Shown here: in pieces, positions 54,514-64,000 of the stretch
Numbering within the stretch: the stretch's first letter is position 1
Layout: every line of letters begins with the position of its first letter
Assembly: GCF_019933155.2 (NCBI RefSeq)
Contig: NZ_CP082944.1
Span: 3,846,001-3,910,000, forward strand
Source: Metabacillus dongyingensis
Lineage (GTDB): Bacteria; Bacillota; Bacilli; Bacillales; Bacillaceae
Reading direction: 5' to 3'
DNA: 64,000 nucleotides
Notes under the pieces: model-generated
The model's input: only the letters and a program-made list of their open reading frames with translations
The model's database searches: none
What the model was told of the DNA's origin: nothing
Program-made: the position numbers and the translations under genes

Positions 54514-57432
54514 ATGGATAAATTTAAATCTTGGTACAGCAAATTTATGCCGTACAAACATAGAACAGTAAAAGGGTTTAATATTACATACGGGGTCGTC
54601 TGGAACCTAATGCTGATCTTTTTTGTCATCGGTTTAATTGCCGCATCGTTTGGCGGCGGACTCGGCGCAGGGTACTTTGCGTCATTGGTTAAGGATGAAC
54701 CTCTCCGCACTTATAGTTCCATGAAAAAAGATATTTATAATTACGAAGAAACCTCGCAGATTTATTTTTCTGATTCGGTGTATTTAGGAAAGCTCCGTGC
54801 AGATATTGAAAGACAGGAAGTAAAGATTGATGATATTTCAAAGCATGTAAAGAATGCCGTAATTGCTACAGAGGATGAATTTTTTTATGAGCATGACGGG
54901 GTCGTCCCTAAAGCGATTATGCGCGCTCTTTTTCAGGAAGTGACAAATTCCTCTAATCGCTCTGGGGGGAGTACACTTACACAGCAGCTGATCAAAAATC
55001 AAATTCTCACAGACGAAGTTTCTTTTGACCGCAAAGCAAAAGAAATTCTGCTTGCTCTCCGACTTGAGCGCTTCTTTGAAAAAGAGGAAATCTTGGAGGC
55101 TTATTTGAATGTTGCTGATTTGGGCAGAAATGCTTCAGGCCGAAATATTGCGGGAGTTCAGGCCGCTGCACAAGGTATTTTCGGTGTGGATGCGAAGAAT
55201 TTAACTCTTCCTCAATCTGCTTTTATTGCAGGTCTGCCACAGAGCCCATTCGGCTATACCCCTTTTACAAACAGGGGAGAAATAAAGGAAAATCTAGATG
55301 CAGGAACGTCCAGGATGAAAACTGTTCTTAAACGCATGTATGCAAAAGGCTTCATCTCGCAAAAAGAATACGAAGAAGCAGCCACATTTGATTTAAGGAA
55401 AAGTCTCGCCAAGGCCAAGCCTTCCTCTTTTGAACAATATCCATGGCTCACCTACGAAATTGAAGAACGCGCCACTGATATTATCTTAACGCAGCTGGCT
55501 GAAAAAGACGGCCACAAATTGGACGAACTGAAAAAAAATAAAGAATTGTATGCAGAATACAAAGCCCTTGCTGACCGGAACTTACGTCAAAATGGCTATA
55601 AAATTCATACAACCATTCAAAAAGATATTTATGACAAAATGAAAACCATTGCTGAATCGTATGAATACTACGGCAGCGATAAGACGGAAGTGAAGGTAGA
55701 CAAAGATACCGGGAAGAAAATACAGGTTCAGGAGCCCGTTGAGGTTGGAGCTGTTTTAATTGAGAATAAGACAGGGAAAATCATCAGCTTCGTCGGGGGA
55801 AGAAATCATAAAAGAGAACAAGTTAATCATGCAACAGATACTCCCCGATCAAACGGATCGACGATGAAGCCGCTGCTTGCTTATGCTCCTGCAATGGAAA
55901 CCGGTGCCATTCAGCCAGGTTCAGTACTTGCAGATGTACCGCTGCAAATCGGCGAATGGAACCCTAAAAATTTCGATGGCCGCTTCCACGGATTTACAAG
56001 CGCCCGATATGCACTTGAAAAGTCTTATAATATACCTGCCATTAAGTCTTACTTAAAAGTGATAGATCAAAATCCTCTTAATTATTTAAAGAAAATGGGA
56101 GTCACAACTATCTCTGAAAATGATGGGGGTCCAGCTACTTCAATTGGCGGACTTACTAATGGCATAACCGTCGAAGAAAACGTAAATGCATTTGCAACAT
56201 TTGCAAATGAAGGAAAGTTTATCGATGCTTATCTCATTGAAAAAATTGAAACAAAATCAGGCGAAGTCATTTATCAGCACAAATCAAAAGCCGTTGATGT
56301 TTTTACACCTCAGACTTCCTACTTAACAATCGATATGATGCGCGATGTTATTAAACAAGGAACAGGTACAGCCGCTAAGAACTATCTGTCATTCAGTGCA
56401 GACTGGGCAGGAAAAACAGGAACAAGTCAAGAGTATAAGGATATATGGTTTGTCGGAACGAATCCAAATGTCTCGTTTGGAACGTGGATGGGATACGACA
56501 CCCCTAAATCTGTTGAAAAAGATTATAAAGGCATGTCCTACAGCCGCAGAAACATTCTTTTATGGTCGAAGCTGATGAATGCAGCCCATGAAGTTAATCC
56601 GGGTCTCATTGCACCGAAAGAAACGTTTAAAATGCCCGGCGGAATTGTTCAGAAATCATATTGCGCACTGTCCGGGGATCTGCCTTCTGCCATGTGCCAG
56701 CAGGCAGGACTTGTTGCAACAGATCTCTTTAATGCGAAGTTTGTTCCGACAAAAACAGATGACAGCTTAACATCAGGAAAGTATGTTTATGTAAAAGACA
56801 GGGCGTACCAGGTGCCCCCTTCTGCTCCTTCTGAATTTGTTCAGCAAGGTGTGATGTTAAAAAAAGAAATTCTGCAAAAGCATAATTTAAGCAGCTTCAG
56901 CGATTTAAAAGAACTGCTGCCAAACAAAACAAACTGGGGCAATATCGTTGTAACGGATGGAAATCAGATCCGAGACAACGGATCAGCTCCATCGCAGGTA
57001 TCCGGAGTAAGAATCAGCGGCGGGCAACTGAGCTGGAACATGAGCGGTGATTCAGATGTAATAGGATACCGCGTTTATGCTGCCGGTAACTTTTCAAAGA
57101 ATTTCAGAAAAGTAGCAAGCATCCCAGCTTCGAAAAGCCTGTCAGCATCTATTGGCGGTTCACCTGCTGCCTACTATATAGCAGCAGTTGACGTAGCAGG
57201 CAAAGAATCACCAGCATCTGCAACTGTAACAAGCGGATCCTATCAAGCTCAGAAGCCGGCAACAAAGCCTGCTGATACTCAGCCAAAAGATCCGAAACCA
57301 GCTGATCCAAAACCCGTGGACCCAAAGCCTAAAGACCCGAAACCAGCTGATCCAAAACCGGATCCAAAGCCTCCGGAAAAACCTGCAGATAACGGAGAGC
57401 AGACTCCTCCGGCAGAAAAACCGAACGGCTGA
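54514..57432 (+). CDS. Class A penicillin-binding protein (glycosyltransferase and transpeptidase)
   Basis: This bifunctional cell-wall synthase of 972 residues has an N-terminal cytoplasmic tail and a membrane helix (about 28-52). The GT51 domain has Glu120 in IATEDEFFYEHDG and GGSTLTQQLIKNQ. The transpeptidase carries Ser449-x-x-Lys452 (STMK), SYN at 504-506 and KTGTS at 634-638. A fibronectin-III-like domain follows, then a disordered tail of repeated Lys-Pro-Asp-Pro words that may span or bind the wall. AGGGGG lies 11 bases before the ATG. It diverges from tyrS and has a terminator at 57525. Confidence 0.94.
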   Translation: MDKFKSWYSKFMPYKHRTVKGFNITYGVVWNLMLIFFVIGLIAASFGGGLGAGYFASLVKDEPLRTYSSMKKDIYNYEETSQIYFSDSVYLGKLRADIERQEVKIDDISKHVKNAVIATEDEFFYEHDGVVPKAIMRALFQEVTNSSNRSGGSTLTQQLIKNQILTDEVSFDRKAKEILLALRLERFFEKEEILEAYLNVADLGRNASGRNIAGVQAAAQGIFGVDAKNLTLPQSAFIAGLPQSPFGYTPFTNRGEIKENLDAGTSRMKTVLKRMYAKGFISQKEYEEAATFDLRKSLAKAKPSSFEQYPWLTYEIEERATDIILTQLAEKDGHKLDELKKNKELYAEYKALADRNLRQNGYKIHTTIQKDIYDKMKTIAESYEYYGSDKTEVKVDKDTGKKIQVQEPVEVGAVLIENKTGKIISFVGGRNHKREQVNHATDTPRSNGSTMKPLLAYAPAMETGAIQPGSVLADVPLQIGEWNPKNFDGRFHGFTSARYALEKSYNIPAIKSYLKVIDQNPLNYLKKMGVTTISENDGGPATSIGGLTNGITVEENVNAFATFANEGKFIDAYLIEKIETKSGEVIYQHKSKAVDVFTPQTSYLTIDMMRDVIKQGTGTAAKNYLSFSADWAGKTGTSQEYKDIWFVGTNPNVSFGTWMGYDTPKSVEKDYKGMSYSRRNILLWSKLMNAAHEVNPGLIAPKETFKMPGGIVQKSYCALSGDLPSAMCQQAGLVATDLFNAKFVPTKTDDSLTSGKYVYVKDRAYQVPPSAPSEFVQQGVMLKKEILQKHNLSSFSDLKELLPNKTNWGNIVVTDGNQIRDNGSAPSQVSGVRISGGQLSWNMSGDSDVIGYRVYAAGNFSKNFRKVASIPASKSLSASIGGSPAAYYIAAVDVAGKESPASATVTSGSYQAQKPATKPADTQPKDPKPADPKPVDPKPKDPKPADPKPDPKPPEKPADNGEQTPPAEKPNG

Positions 57433-57524
57433 CCTTGTTCGCAGATTTCTTGCTGGACGTTTCTTCAGCTGTACTGCGCAGAAACATATTAAAATACAAA
57501 AGTCATATGTTTAAAAATAGAATC

Positions 57525-57560
57525 AAAAAAAAGCTTGCAGATTGTCTGCAAGCTTTTTTA
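57525..57560. terminator. Bidirectional terminator between the PBP gene and acsA
   Basis: AAGCTTGCAG and CTGCAAGCTT pair around ATTGT, with A and T runs. Confidence 0.92.
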
Positions 57561-57570
57561 ATAGATTCTA

Positions 57571-59289
57571 TTAATCTTCCATTGTCGATAAATCGCCAGT
57601 CGGCAAGTCGAGCTCCCACGCTTTTAAGACGCGGCGCATAATTTTTCCGCTTCGAGTTTTTGGCAGTTTATCGCGGAATTCAATTTCACGCGGAGCCGCA
57701 TGAGCAGCAAGTCCCTTTTTAACAAAATTGCGAATTTCCTCTTTTAGTTCATCTGTTGCTTCGTACCCATCCCGAAGCGCAACAAATGCTTTAATAATTT
57801 CCCCGCGGACTGGATCCGGTTTGCCGATTACACCAGCTTCGGCAATGGCAGGATGTTCAACAAGCTTGCTTTCGACCTCAAACGGGCCGACGCGCTCGCC
57901 TGATGTCATGATTACATCATCAATTCTTCCCTGGAACCAGAAGTAGCCGTCTTCATCCTTGTACGCTGAGTCACCCGAAACATACCAGTCCCCAGGCATA
58001 AAATAAGACTCGTACTTCTCTTTGTTGTTCCAGATTGAATGCATCATGGAAGGCCAGCCTTTTTTTATGGCCAGATTCCCCATGCGGTATGGCGGAACTT
58101 CATTGCCCTGGTCATCAACAATCGCAGCCTGTACGCCTGGAATTGGTTTTCCCATAGATCCCGGCTTGATTTCCATAGATGGATAGTTGCAGATTACCTG
58201 TGCACCCGTTTCTGTCATCCACCATGTATCATGAATACGATTGTGAAAGACTTTCATGCCCCATCTGACAACTTCAGGGTTTAATGGTTCACCAACGCTC
58301 AAGATGTGTCTCAATGAACTAAGGTCAAACTGTTTCACCAGCTCATCCCCGGCACCCATAAGCATGCGGAATGCCGTTGGTGCACTGTACCATACTGTTA
58401 CTCCGTAATTCTGGATCGTTTCATACCATTGTTCAGGCTTAAATCTGCCCCCTACGATGACGTTTGATGCTCCGTGCAGCCAAGGCCCAAAGATGCCGTA
58501 AACGGTCCCTGTGACCCATCCTGGATCAGCTGTACACCAATAAACATCATCCTCTTTTAAATCAAGAACCCAGCTGCCTGTCTGATATTGCTGAATTATA
58601 GCCTGATGAACATGCAGAACACCTTTCGGCTTGCCTGTGGAACCGGATGTATAATGCAGCAGCAGGCCATCTGTTTTTTCTACCCATTCTATTTCAAGCT
58701 TATTGCTTGCTGTCTTCATTCTTGTTAAGAAATCTATGTATGGACCATCTTCATGAACATTGTCCCCAACCAGCACAACATGCTTTAGAGCAGGCAGATC
58801 ATTAAATGGAACTCTTTCAAGAAGCTCTGGAGTTGTGACAATGACTTTCGCCTCGCTGTCCTTCAGGCGGTCGCTCACTGCCCCCTCCATAAACGCCTCA
58901 AATAAAGGACCGACAATGGCACCCAGCTTAATTGCTCCAAGCACTGTAAAATACAATTCCGGAGTTCTTGGCATAAAGACGAAAACACGGTCGCCTTTTT
59001 CTACGTCTGCACATTGACGAAGAATGTTTCCTGCTTTATTTGAGTGATCTTTCATCTCTTTAAACGTATACTTTTCTTCTCTTTCAGGGTCACGGTAATA
59101 TAAGGCTACCTTGTTTTTCCGGAATGATTCCGCATGTTTGTCAATTGCTTCATATGCAGCATTAATTCTTCCTGTTTCAGACCACGATAAATGCTTTTCT
59201 GCATCTGCCCAATCAAAATTTTCGTAGGCTTTAGCATAGTCTTCTAGATTGTGGTTCCCCTTTGCTGCTGGCAGCGCTTCCAACTTCAT
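57571..59289 (-). CDS. acsA: Acetyl-CoA synthetase
   Basis: It converts acetate, ATP and CoA to acetyl-CoA for growth on acetate. The 572 residues show the ATP motif LLHYTSGSTGKPKGVLH, TWWMTETGAQ, and the C-terminal PKTRSGKIMRR whose lysine is the regulatory acetylation site. Start ATG 59289 follows AGGGGGAG. It diverges from acuABC, whose products acetylate (AcuA) and deacetylate (AcuC) it. It is a paralogue of YtcI at 23327. Confidence 0.97.
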   Translation of the reverse strand: MKLEALPAAKGNHNLEDYAKAYENFDWADAEKHLSWSETGRINAAYEAIDKHAESFRKNKVALYYRDPEREEKYTFKEMKDHSNKAGNILRQCADVEKGDRVFVFMPRTPELYFTVLGAIKLGAIVGPLFEAFMEGAVSDRLKDSEAKVIVTTPELLERVPFNDLPALKHVVLVGDNVHEDGPYIDFLTRMKTASNKLEIEWVEKTDGLLLHYTSGSTGKPKGVLHVHQAIIQQYQTGSWVLDLKEDDVYWCTADPGWVTGTVYGIFGPWLHGASNVIVGGRFKPEQWYETIQNYGVTVWYSAPTAFRMLMGAGDELVKQFDLSSLRHILSVGEPLNPEVVRWGMKVFHNRIHDTWWMTETGAQVICNYPSMEIKPGSMGKPIPGVQAAIVDDQGNEVPPYRMGNLAIKKGWPSMMHSIWNNKEKYESYFMPGDWYVSGDSAYKDEDGYFWFQGRIDDVIMTSGERVGPFEVESKLVEHPAIAEAGVIGKPDPVRGEIIKAFVALRDGYEATDELKEEIRNFVKKGLAAHAAPREIEFRDKLPKTRSGKIMRRVLKAWELDLPTGDLSTMED

Positions 59290-59379
59290 CCTTAACTCCC
59301 CCTTATTCAGTATATACATTTTCTATTATAGAACAGATTCTATCTTTTCTCAATTTTTAAAAAGTTCACAGTTTTTTAA

Positions 59380-59415
59380 TGTAACCGCTTCATTTATTGT
59401 ATTTTCTAGTATAAT
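59380..59415 (+). promoter_or_regulatory. acuA promoter with a cre-like half-site
   Basis: TATAAT at 59410-59415 is a good -10. TGTAACCGCTTCAT (59380-59393) over the -35 region matches the left half and CG core of the cre pattern but has three mismatches on the right. In B. subtilis CcpA represses acsA and acuABC from this intergenic region. Confidence 0.45.
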
Positions 59416-59452
59416 AGATTTATGTCCAGCATCAATAGAAGGCGGTGAATGA

Positions 59453-60085
59453 ATGGAACATCCTAAAACCTATAACGCAAAAGAGATTAAAACTCCTTAT
59501 GGACCGCTTATTATAGAAGGTCCAATAAAAGCCGAGAAACTGGCAGGTCTTGAATTTCATCATGACCTGGTAGCTTTCAGACAGCCTGAGCAGCAGCACA
59601 AAGCTTTAATTGAGATAGCTGCTCTGCCAGAAGGAAGAATTATTATAGCCAGAAATCGCCATACCATAGTCGGGTATGTTACATATTTATATCCAGATCC
59701 ACTGGAAAGATGGTCAGAAGGCAAGATGAAAAACCTGATTGAACTTGGCGCAATCGAGGTGATTCCTGAATACCGGGGCTATTCTGTCGGAAAAAATCTC
59801 CTGAGGGTTTCCATGATGGATGATGCAATGGAAGATTATATTACCATTACGACAGAGTATTATTGGCACTGGGATTTAAAAGGTACAGGACTTAATGTGT
59901 GGGAATACCGAAAAGTGATGGAGAAAATGATGAATGCCGGCGGCTTGGAGTGGTACGCAACAGATGAGCCCGAAATCAGCTCCCACCCAGCAAATTGCCT
60001 GATGGCTAAAATCGGAAAAAGAGTGGATCAGGATTCAATTCAGCAGTTCGATCAGCTCAGATTTAAAAACCGCTTTATGTACTGA
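59453..60085 (+). CDS. acuA: Acetoin utilisation protein AcuA (protein N-acetyltransferase)
   Basis: A GNAT acetyltransferase of 210 residues that shuts off AcsA by acetylating its catalytic lysine. The acetyl-CoA loop lies in VIPEYRGYSVGKNLLRVSMM. It begins EHPKTYNAKEIKTPYGPL, typical of AcuA. It is first in the acuABC operon, diverging from its target gene. Ribosome site AAGGCGGTG. Confidence 0.95.
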   Translation: MEHPKTYNAKEIKTPYGPLIIEGPIKAEKLAGLEFHHDLVAFRQPEQQHKALIEIAALPEGRIIIARNRHTIVGYVTYLYPDPLERWSEGKMKNLIELGAIEVIPEYRGYSVGKNLLRVSMMDDAMEDYITITTEYYWHWDLKGTGLNVWEYRKVMEKMMNAGGLEWYATDEPEISSHPANCLMAKIGKRVDQDSIQQFDQLRFKNRFMY

Positions 60086-60125
60086 TCTTCTTTCGTTCAC
60101 GCTTTAAAACAAAGGGGTTATAAGT

Positions 60126-60770
60126 ATGATAGTTGAACAAATTATGAAGAAAGATATTGTGACACTCACACCTGATGCAACAATTGCAGAAGCCATTAAA
60201 AAAATGGCTGAATACCGGATTCGCCATATCCCGATTGTAGCTGAAAATGACCTCCTGGCCGGGATTGTCTCCGACCGGGACATTAAAGATGCAAGTCCTT
60301 CCATCTTTCATCTGAGTGAAAATAAAGAAGCCTTGAATAAACCTTTAAAATCAATCATGAAAACAGATGCCATTACAGGCCATCCCCTAGATTTTGTCGA
60401 GGAGATTTCATCTATTTTTTATGAGCACAAAATTGGATGCCTGCCTATTATTAAGCATGGCAAATTAGTAGGGATTGTAACGGAAACGGATTTGCTGCAT
60501 ACATTTGTTCAGCTGACAGGTGCCAATCAGCCCGGCTCCCAAATCGAGGTAAAGGTTCCAAACGTGACGGGCATGCTTTCTGAGGTGTCTGATGTTTTCA
60601 GAAAAAGCAAAGTGAACATTGCCAGTGTTCTTGTTTATCCTGACAAAGACGAACGGTTCAAAGTTCTTGTTTTCAGAGTGCAGACCATGAATCCCATGGC
60701 ATTGATTGAGGAGCTTGATAAAGAAGGATATACCGTATTATGGCCTAACATCCCGGGGATTTCATCATGA
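60126..60770 (+). CDS. acuB: AcuB, CBS- and ACT-domain protein
   Basis: Two CBS domains (residues 1 to about 135, opening [19 protein letters not shown]) bind adenine nucleotides. An ACT-like region ([20 protein letters not shown]) fills the C-terminus. Length is 214. AcuB presumably senses energy state for the AcuA/AcuC acetylation switch; its exact task is unknown. Its stop overlaps the acuC start (ATGA at 60767-60770). Confidence 0.94.
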   Translation: MIVEQIMKKDIVTLTPDATIAEAIKKMAEYRIRHIPIVAENDLLAGIVSDRDIKDASPSIFHLSENKEALNKPLKSIMKTDAITGHPLDFVEEISSIFYEHKIGCLPIIKHGKLVGIVTETDLLHTFVQLTGANQPGSQIEVKVPNVTGMLSEVSDVFRKSKVNIASVLVYPDKDERFKVLVFRVQTMNPMALIEELDKEGYTVLWPNIPGISS

Positions 60771-61942
60771 AAGAAAATATTTTCATCTATTCTCCTCTTT
60801 TTCAGCAATATAAATTCAGCCAGGATCACCCTTTCAATCAGCTGCGGGTGGAATTAACATATGACCTTCTGAAAAAGATGAACGCATTGTCAGATGATGA
60901 GCTTGCATCTCCAAGAATAGCGACGGATGAAGAACTTACTCTTGTTCACGATCAAAAGTACATCGATGCTGTAAAAAAAGCAGGTTCGGGAGAATTAGAT
61001 CCAAACGAAGCGCTTAATTACGGAATCGGGACTGAGGATACACCTATCTTCAAGAACATGCACGAAGCAAGCGCACTGCTCGTTGGAGGTACTTTGACCG
61101 CAGTTGAACACGTAATGGAAGGCAAAGCTAAACGGGCTCTGAACCTCGGAGGCGGCCTTCATCACGGCTTCCGCGGAAAAGCTTCAGGCTTCTGCATTTA
61201 CAATGACAGTTCCGTGGCAATCAAATATATACAGGAAAAATACCACGCAAAAGTTTTATACATTGATACAGATGCTCATCATGGCGATGGGGTGCAATGG
61301 ACGTTTTATGATGATCCAAGTGTCTGCACATTATCCATTCATGAAACGGGCCGCTATTTATTTCCTGGGACAGGCAATGTTACCGAACGGGGTGCAGGAC
61401 AGGGCTATGGCTACTCTTTTAACATTCCGCTTGATGCATTTACAGAAGATGAATCATGGATCGATGCCTACAGACAATCTATAAGAGAAATTGCCGCTTT
61501 CTTCAAGCCTGATGTCATTCTTACACAGAATGGAGCAGATGCGCATTTCTACGATCCTTTAACCCATTTTGCAACAACAACTGCCATTTTCAAGGAAATA
61601 CCAAAAATAGCTCAGGAAATTGCGGATCAATACTGCGGCGGGAAATGGATTGCGGTTGGAGGCGGAGGCTATGATATCTGGAGAGTCGTACCCCGGGCTT
61701 GGGCCATGATCTGGCTGCAGATGAAACAGCTGACTGTAAACGGCCCTCTCCCTGAGGAATGGATCAAACGCTGGCAGCCAGAAGCACCCGTAACCCTTCC
61801 CTCTATATGGGAAGACGGCAAGGATCAATATAAAGCCATTCCAAGAAAACTTGAAATAGAAGAAAAAAACGCACAAACTGTGGAGAAAGCTCTCTTTCCA
61901 CTCCGGCAAAATCATGGAAAAGACAGAAAGACACTTTCATGA
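60767..61942 (+). CDS. acuC: AcuC, zinc-dependent protein deacetylase
   Basis: A class I/II histone-deacetylase fold enzyme of 391 residues that reactivates acetylated AcsA. The metal-binding and catalytic segments [24 protein letters not shown] and [14 protein letters not shown] are intact. It is coupled by a four-base overlap to acuB. The B. subtilis neighbours motP and motS are missing between acuC and ccpA. Confidence 0.96.
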   Translation: MKENIFIYSPLFQQYKFSQDHPFNQLRVELTYDLLKKMNALSDDELASPRIATDEELTLVHDQKYIDAVKKAGSGELDPNEALNYGIGTEDTPIFKNMHEASALLVGGTLTAVEHVMEGKAKRALNLGGGLHHGFRGKASGFCIYNDSSVAIKYIQEKYHAKVLYIDTDAHHGDGVQWTFYDDPSVCTLSIHETGRYLFPGTGNVTERGAGQGYGYSFNIPLDAFTEDESWIDAYRQSIREIAAFFKPDVILTQNGADAHFYDPLTHFATTTAIFKEIPKIAQEIADQYCGGKWIAVGGGGYDIWRVVPRAWAMIWLQMKQLTVNGPLPEEWIKRWQPEAPVTLPSIWEDGKDQYKAIPRKLEIEEKNAQTVEKALFPLRQNHGKDRKTLS

Positions 61943-62012
61943 ACAAAGGCTCAATATATTTATTTAACCATTCACTGCCTATTAATTTTTCTCATTTCCT
62001 AAAACGAAGCTG

Positions 62013-62050
62013 AAAGCATGGAACAAGCAGATCCATGCTTTTGCTTTTTG
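62013..62050 (+). terminator. Terminator of acuABC
   Basis: AAGCATGGA and TCCATGCTT pair around a loop, then a T-rich run. Confidence 0.8.
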
Positions 62051-62098
62051 GCAAGGCTAACATCTAATTTCATCCTTTTTTATTCTTAAAGAAAACAA

Positions 62099-62140
62099 AA
62101 GAGCATCAGCTATAACAGCCGATACTCTTCTATTTTAAGC
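62099..62140 (-). terminator. Terminator of ccpA
   Basis: AAGAGTATCGGCTG and a complementary arm AGCTGATGCTCTT pair on the minus strand, then T residues. Confidence 0.75.
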
Positions 62141-63139
62141 TCTGGTTGATTGTCTGATTTCAATTCGATGCGGAAGCTCAACAATATGATTTTCAACTTC
62201 TTCTTTGTTCATCAGTTTAGTCAGAAGGCGCATCGCTACAGCACCGATATCATATGTCGGCTGAACAACTGTTGTTAATTGAGGTCGAACCATAGTTGCT
62301 AATTTCGTATTATCAAACCCGATGATTTCAATATCATTCGGAATAACATAGCCATTATCCTGAGCTGCATGAACGACTCCTAATGCCATTTCATCCGTGC
62401 CTGCAAAAATAGCTGTAGGCTTATCCGATAATTCGTTAATTTTTTCGAATGCTTCTAGACCTGAATCATAGGTGTAGTCACCTTCAGTAATTAAGTCTTC
62501 ATCAACGGTAATTCCTGCTTCAGTCAGTGCACGGCGGTATCCGTTCATTTTCATCTCTTTATTGATTGGCTCTTCCATTGGACCAGTCACATAGCCAATG
62601 CGTTTATGCCCTTTTTCAATCAGCATGGAAACAGCATCAAATGTTGCCTGCTCATAATTAATGTTAACAGATGGTGTAACCTCATTCACATCAATTGAAG
62701 CAGCAAGCACAATCGGTACAGGAGAACGTTTAAATTCTTCTACATGCTCATCCGTAATATTCCCGCCCATGAAAACAATACCATCTACTTGTTTGCCAAG
62801 CATTGTATTAAGCAAGTGTAATTCTTTATCACGGTTTTGATCAGAGTTGCTCAAAATAATGTTGTATTTGTACATTGTAGCAATATCTTCTATACCGCGT
62901 GCAAGCTCAGCATAGAATGTGCTTGAAATATCAGGAATAATAACGCCTACTGTTGTCGTCTTTTTGCTTGCAAGTCCACGTGCAACAGCATTCGGGCGAT
63001 AGCCTAGACGATCAATTGCTTCCGATACTTTCTTGCGTGTGGTTGGTTTTACATTCGGATTGCCGTTTACAACCCGTGAAACAGTAGCCATTGAAACATT
63101 TGCTTCGCGGGCTACATCGTAAATTGTAATATTATTCAT
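62135..63139 (-). CDS. ccpA: Catabolite control protein A
   Basis: The global carbon-catabolite regulator of Firmicutes. The LacI-type [22 protein letters not shown] is followed by the hinge [13 protein letters not shown] and a periplasmic-binding-type sensor domain that, with phosphorylated HPr, triggers cre binding. Length is 334. Candidate cre sites occur in this window before ackA and between acsA and acuA. It is located beside aroA as in B. subtilis. Confidence 0.98.
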   Translation of the reverse strand: MNNITIYDVAREANVSMATVSRVVNGNPNVKPTTRKKVSEAIDRLGYRPNAVARGLASKKTTTVGVIIPDISSTFYAELARGIEDIATMYKYNIILSNSDQNRDKELHLLNTMLGKQVDGIVFMGGNITDEHVEEFKRSPVPIVLAASIDVNEVTPSVNINYEQATFDAVSMLIEKGHKRIGYVTGPMEEPINKEMKMNGYRRALTEAGITVDEDLITEGDYTYDSGLEAFEKINELSDKPTAIFAGTDEMALGVVHAAQDNGYVIPNDIEIIGFDNTKLATMVRPQLTTVVQPTYDIGAVAMRLLTKLMNKEEVENHIVELPHRIEIRQSTRA

Positions 63140-63445
63140 TTTCTTACACTCCTTCTGGTTCCATATCTATGTATAGTTAGCATTTACAATTTTTAAAGTA
63201 AAATGTCACCATAATGACGATTTATGTACATAATGATACGATACTATGAAAACGTAAGCAATCTATTTACAGTGTTTTTATCTAAGAAGATCTATTTTGT
63301 TCAAGATTGAGCAAACTTATGATAAATTTCACTGTTTTTAATCTTAAAGAAAATACAGGAAAAGTGCAAGTCAATATAAAAAAGGGTGACCCTGGAGATA
63401 GAATGTTTCACACATTCTACTCTGAGTCACCTGATTTTTGTTTTA
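63140..63445. other. Intergenic between ccpA and aroA
   Basis: It contains the ccpA promoter region and the terminator of aroA at 63378-63432; no gene is seen. Confidence 0.5.
63378..63432 (-). terminator. Terminator of aroA
   Basis: GGTGACTCAGAGTAGAATGT pairs on the minus strand with an imperfect complementary arm ending GGGTCACC, around GTGAAA, then a T run. Confidence 0.75.
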
Positions 63446-64000
63446 TTATGCTTTTACTTTTGTTAACGGTCTAATTTCATTCATGAACTCTGCGAACTGA
63501 TCGAAATCCATTTGCTGAGCTGAATCAGACAGTGCGACTGCAGGGTCCGGATGAACCTCAGCCATTACCCCGTCTGCACCAATCGCAAGCGCTGCTTTAG
63601 CACAAGGAATAAGCAAATCGCGGCGGCCAGTTGAATGCGTAACATCAACCATTACCGGCAAATGTGTTTCTTGTTTTAGAATCGGCACAGCTGAAATATC
63701 AAGTGTATTTCGAGTAGCTGTTTCGTATGTGCGGATACCGCGTTCACAAAGAATGATTTGATCGTTTCCTTGTGAAATAATGTACTCAGCTGCATTTACA
63801 AACTCATCAAGTGTAGCAGCAAGACCGCGTTTTAATAAAACAGGCTTTTTAACTGCACCGGCAGCTTTCAATAATTCGAAGTTTTGCATGTTGCGCGCTC
63901 CGATTTGGATAACATCAATGTATTGAATAGCAGTTTCAATGTCAGCAGGATTGACAATTTCACTGATAACAGCCATATCATATTCATCTGCAACACGTTT
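63446..64000 (-). CDS. aroA: DAHP synthase (AroA(G) type), 5' end outside the window
   Basis: It condenses phosphoenolpyruvate and erythrose 4-phosphate to open the shikimate pathway. Visible are the barrel segments [62 protein letters not shown] and [19 protein letters not shown], all typical of the type I beta subfamily. The frame stays open to base 64000, so the protein is truncated by the window edge, and the N-terminal chorismate mutase domain of the Bacillus fusion would lie beyond it. Confidence 0.95.
   Translation of the reverse strand, partial: KRVADEYDMAVISEIVNPADIETAIQYIDVIQIGARNMQNFELLKAAGAVKKPVLLKRGLAATLDEFVNAAEYIISQGNDQIILCERGIRTYETATRNTLDISAVPILKQETHLPVMVDVTHSTGRRDLLIPCAKAALAIGADGVMAEVHPDPAVALSDSAQQMDFDQFAEFMNEIRPLTKVKA

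Overview
The window comes from a low-GC, spore-forming Firmicute of the Bacillus/Metabacillus type. It carries an alpha/beta-type small acid-soluble spore protein, the sporulation protein YtfJ, a YjcZ-type mini-protein and three collagen-like spore-surface proteins. It also follows the Bacillus subtilis gene order of the argGH - ackA - tpx - sppA - thiI - braB - ezrA - rpsD - tyrS - acsA - ccpA - aroA region. No rRNA, tRNA, CRISPR array or intact insertion sequence was seen.

Layout. (1) 0-4.3 kb is an accessory stretch of very small genes separated by look-alike terminators: a Gly/Pro-rich peptide, a mini XRE regulator, a repeat-less NTTRR-F1 protein, a YjcZ peptide, a frameshifted unknown gene and a collagen-like NTTRR-F1 protein. 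(2) 4.3-37.7 kb is mostly conserved core: ald, an SDR protein, argG-argH, moaB with an EcsC-family gene, an NhaC antiporter, ackA, ytxK, tpx, ytfJ-ytfI-yteJ-sppA, NAD kinase 2, ytcJ-ytcI, sspA, thiI with a NifS-type desulfurase, braB, ezrA, hisJ, yttP, ytsP, a methionine gamma-lyase-type gene, dgcP and rpsD. A decayed NCS1 permease lies at 6.8-7.6 kb. (3) 37.9-52.5 kb is a block absent from the B. subtilis arrangement, inserted between rpsD and tyrS. It holds ltrA, an FMN reductase, an isochorismatase remnant, a very long collagen-like protein, small WYL-like genes, a second PHP phosphatase and a complete nine-gene cluster. Eight genes of that cluster match the E. coli yhfZ-yhfY-yhfX-yhfW-php-yhfU-yhfT-yhfS set; the ninth is an exported serine hydrolase. 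(4) 52.8-64 kb returns to core: tyrS with its T-box, a class A penicillin-binding protein, acsA diverging from acuABC, ccpA, and the start-truncated aroA.

How it works together. Acetate metabolism is concentrated here: AckA makes acetate, AcsA reclaims it, AcuA and AcuC switch AcsA by lysine acetylation, and CcpA in the same window probably acts on cre-like sites upstream of ackA and between acsA and acuA. The yhf-type cluster looks like a self-contained catabolic and transport unit with its own regulator (YhfZ) and a matching pair of palindromic operators, one before yhfZ and one before yhfY. Its substrate is not known to me, and it is the best candidate in the window for an undescribed system.
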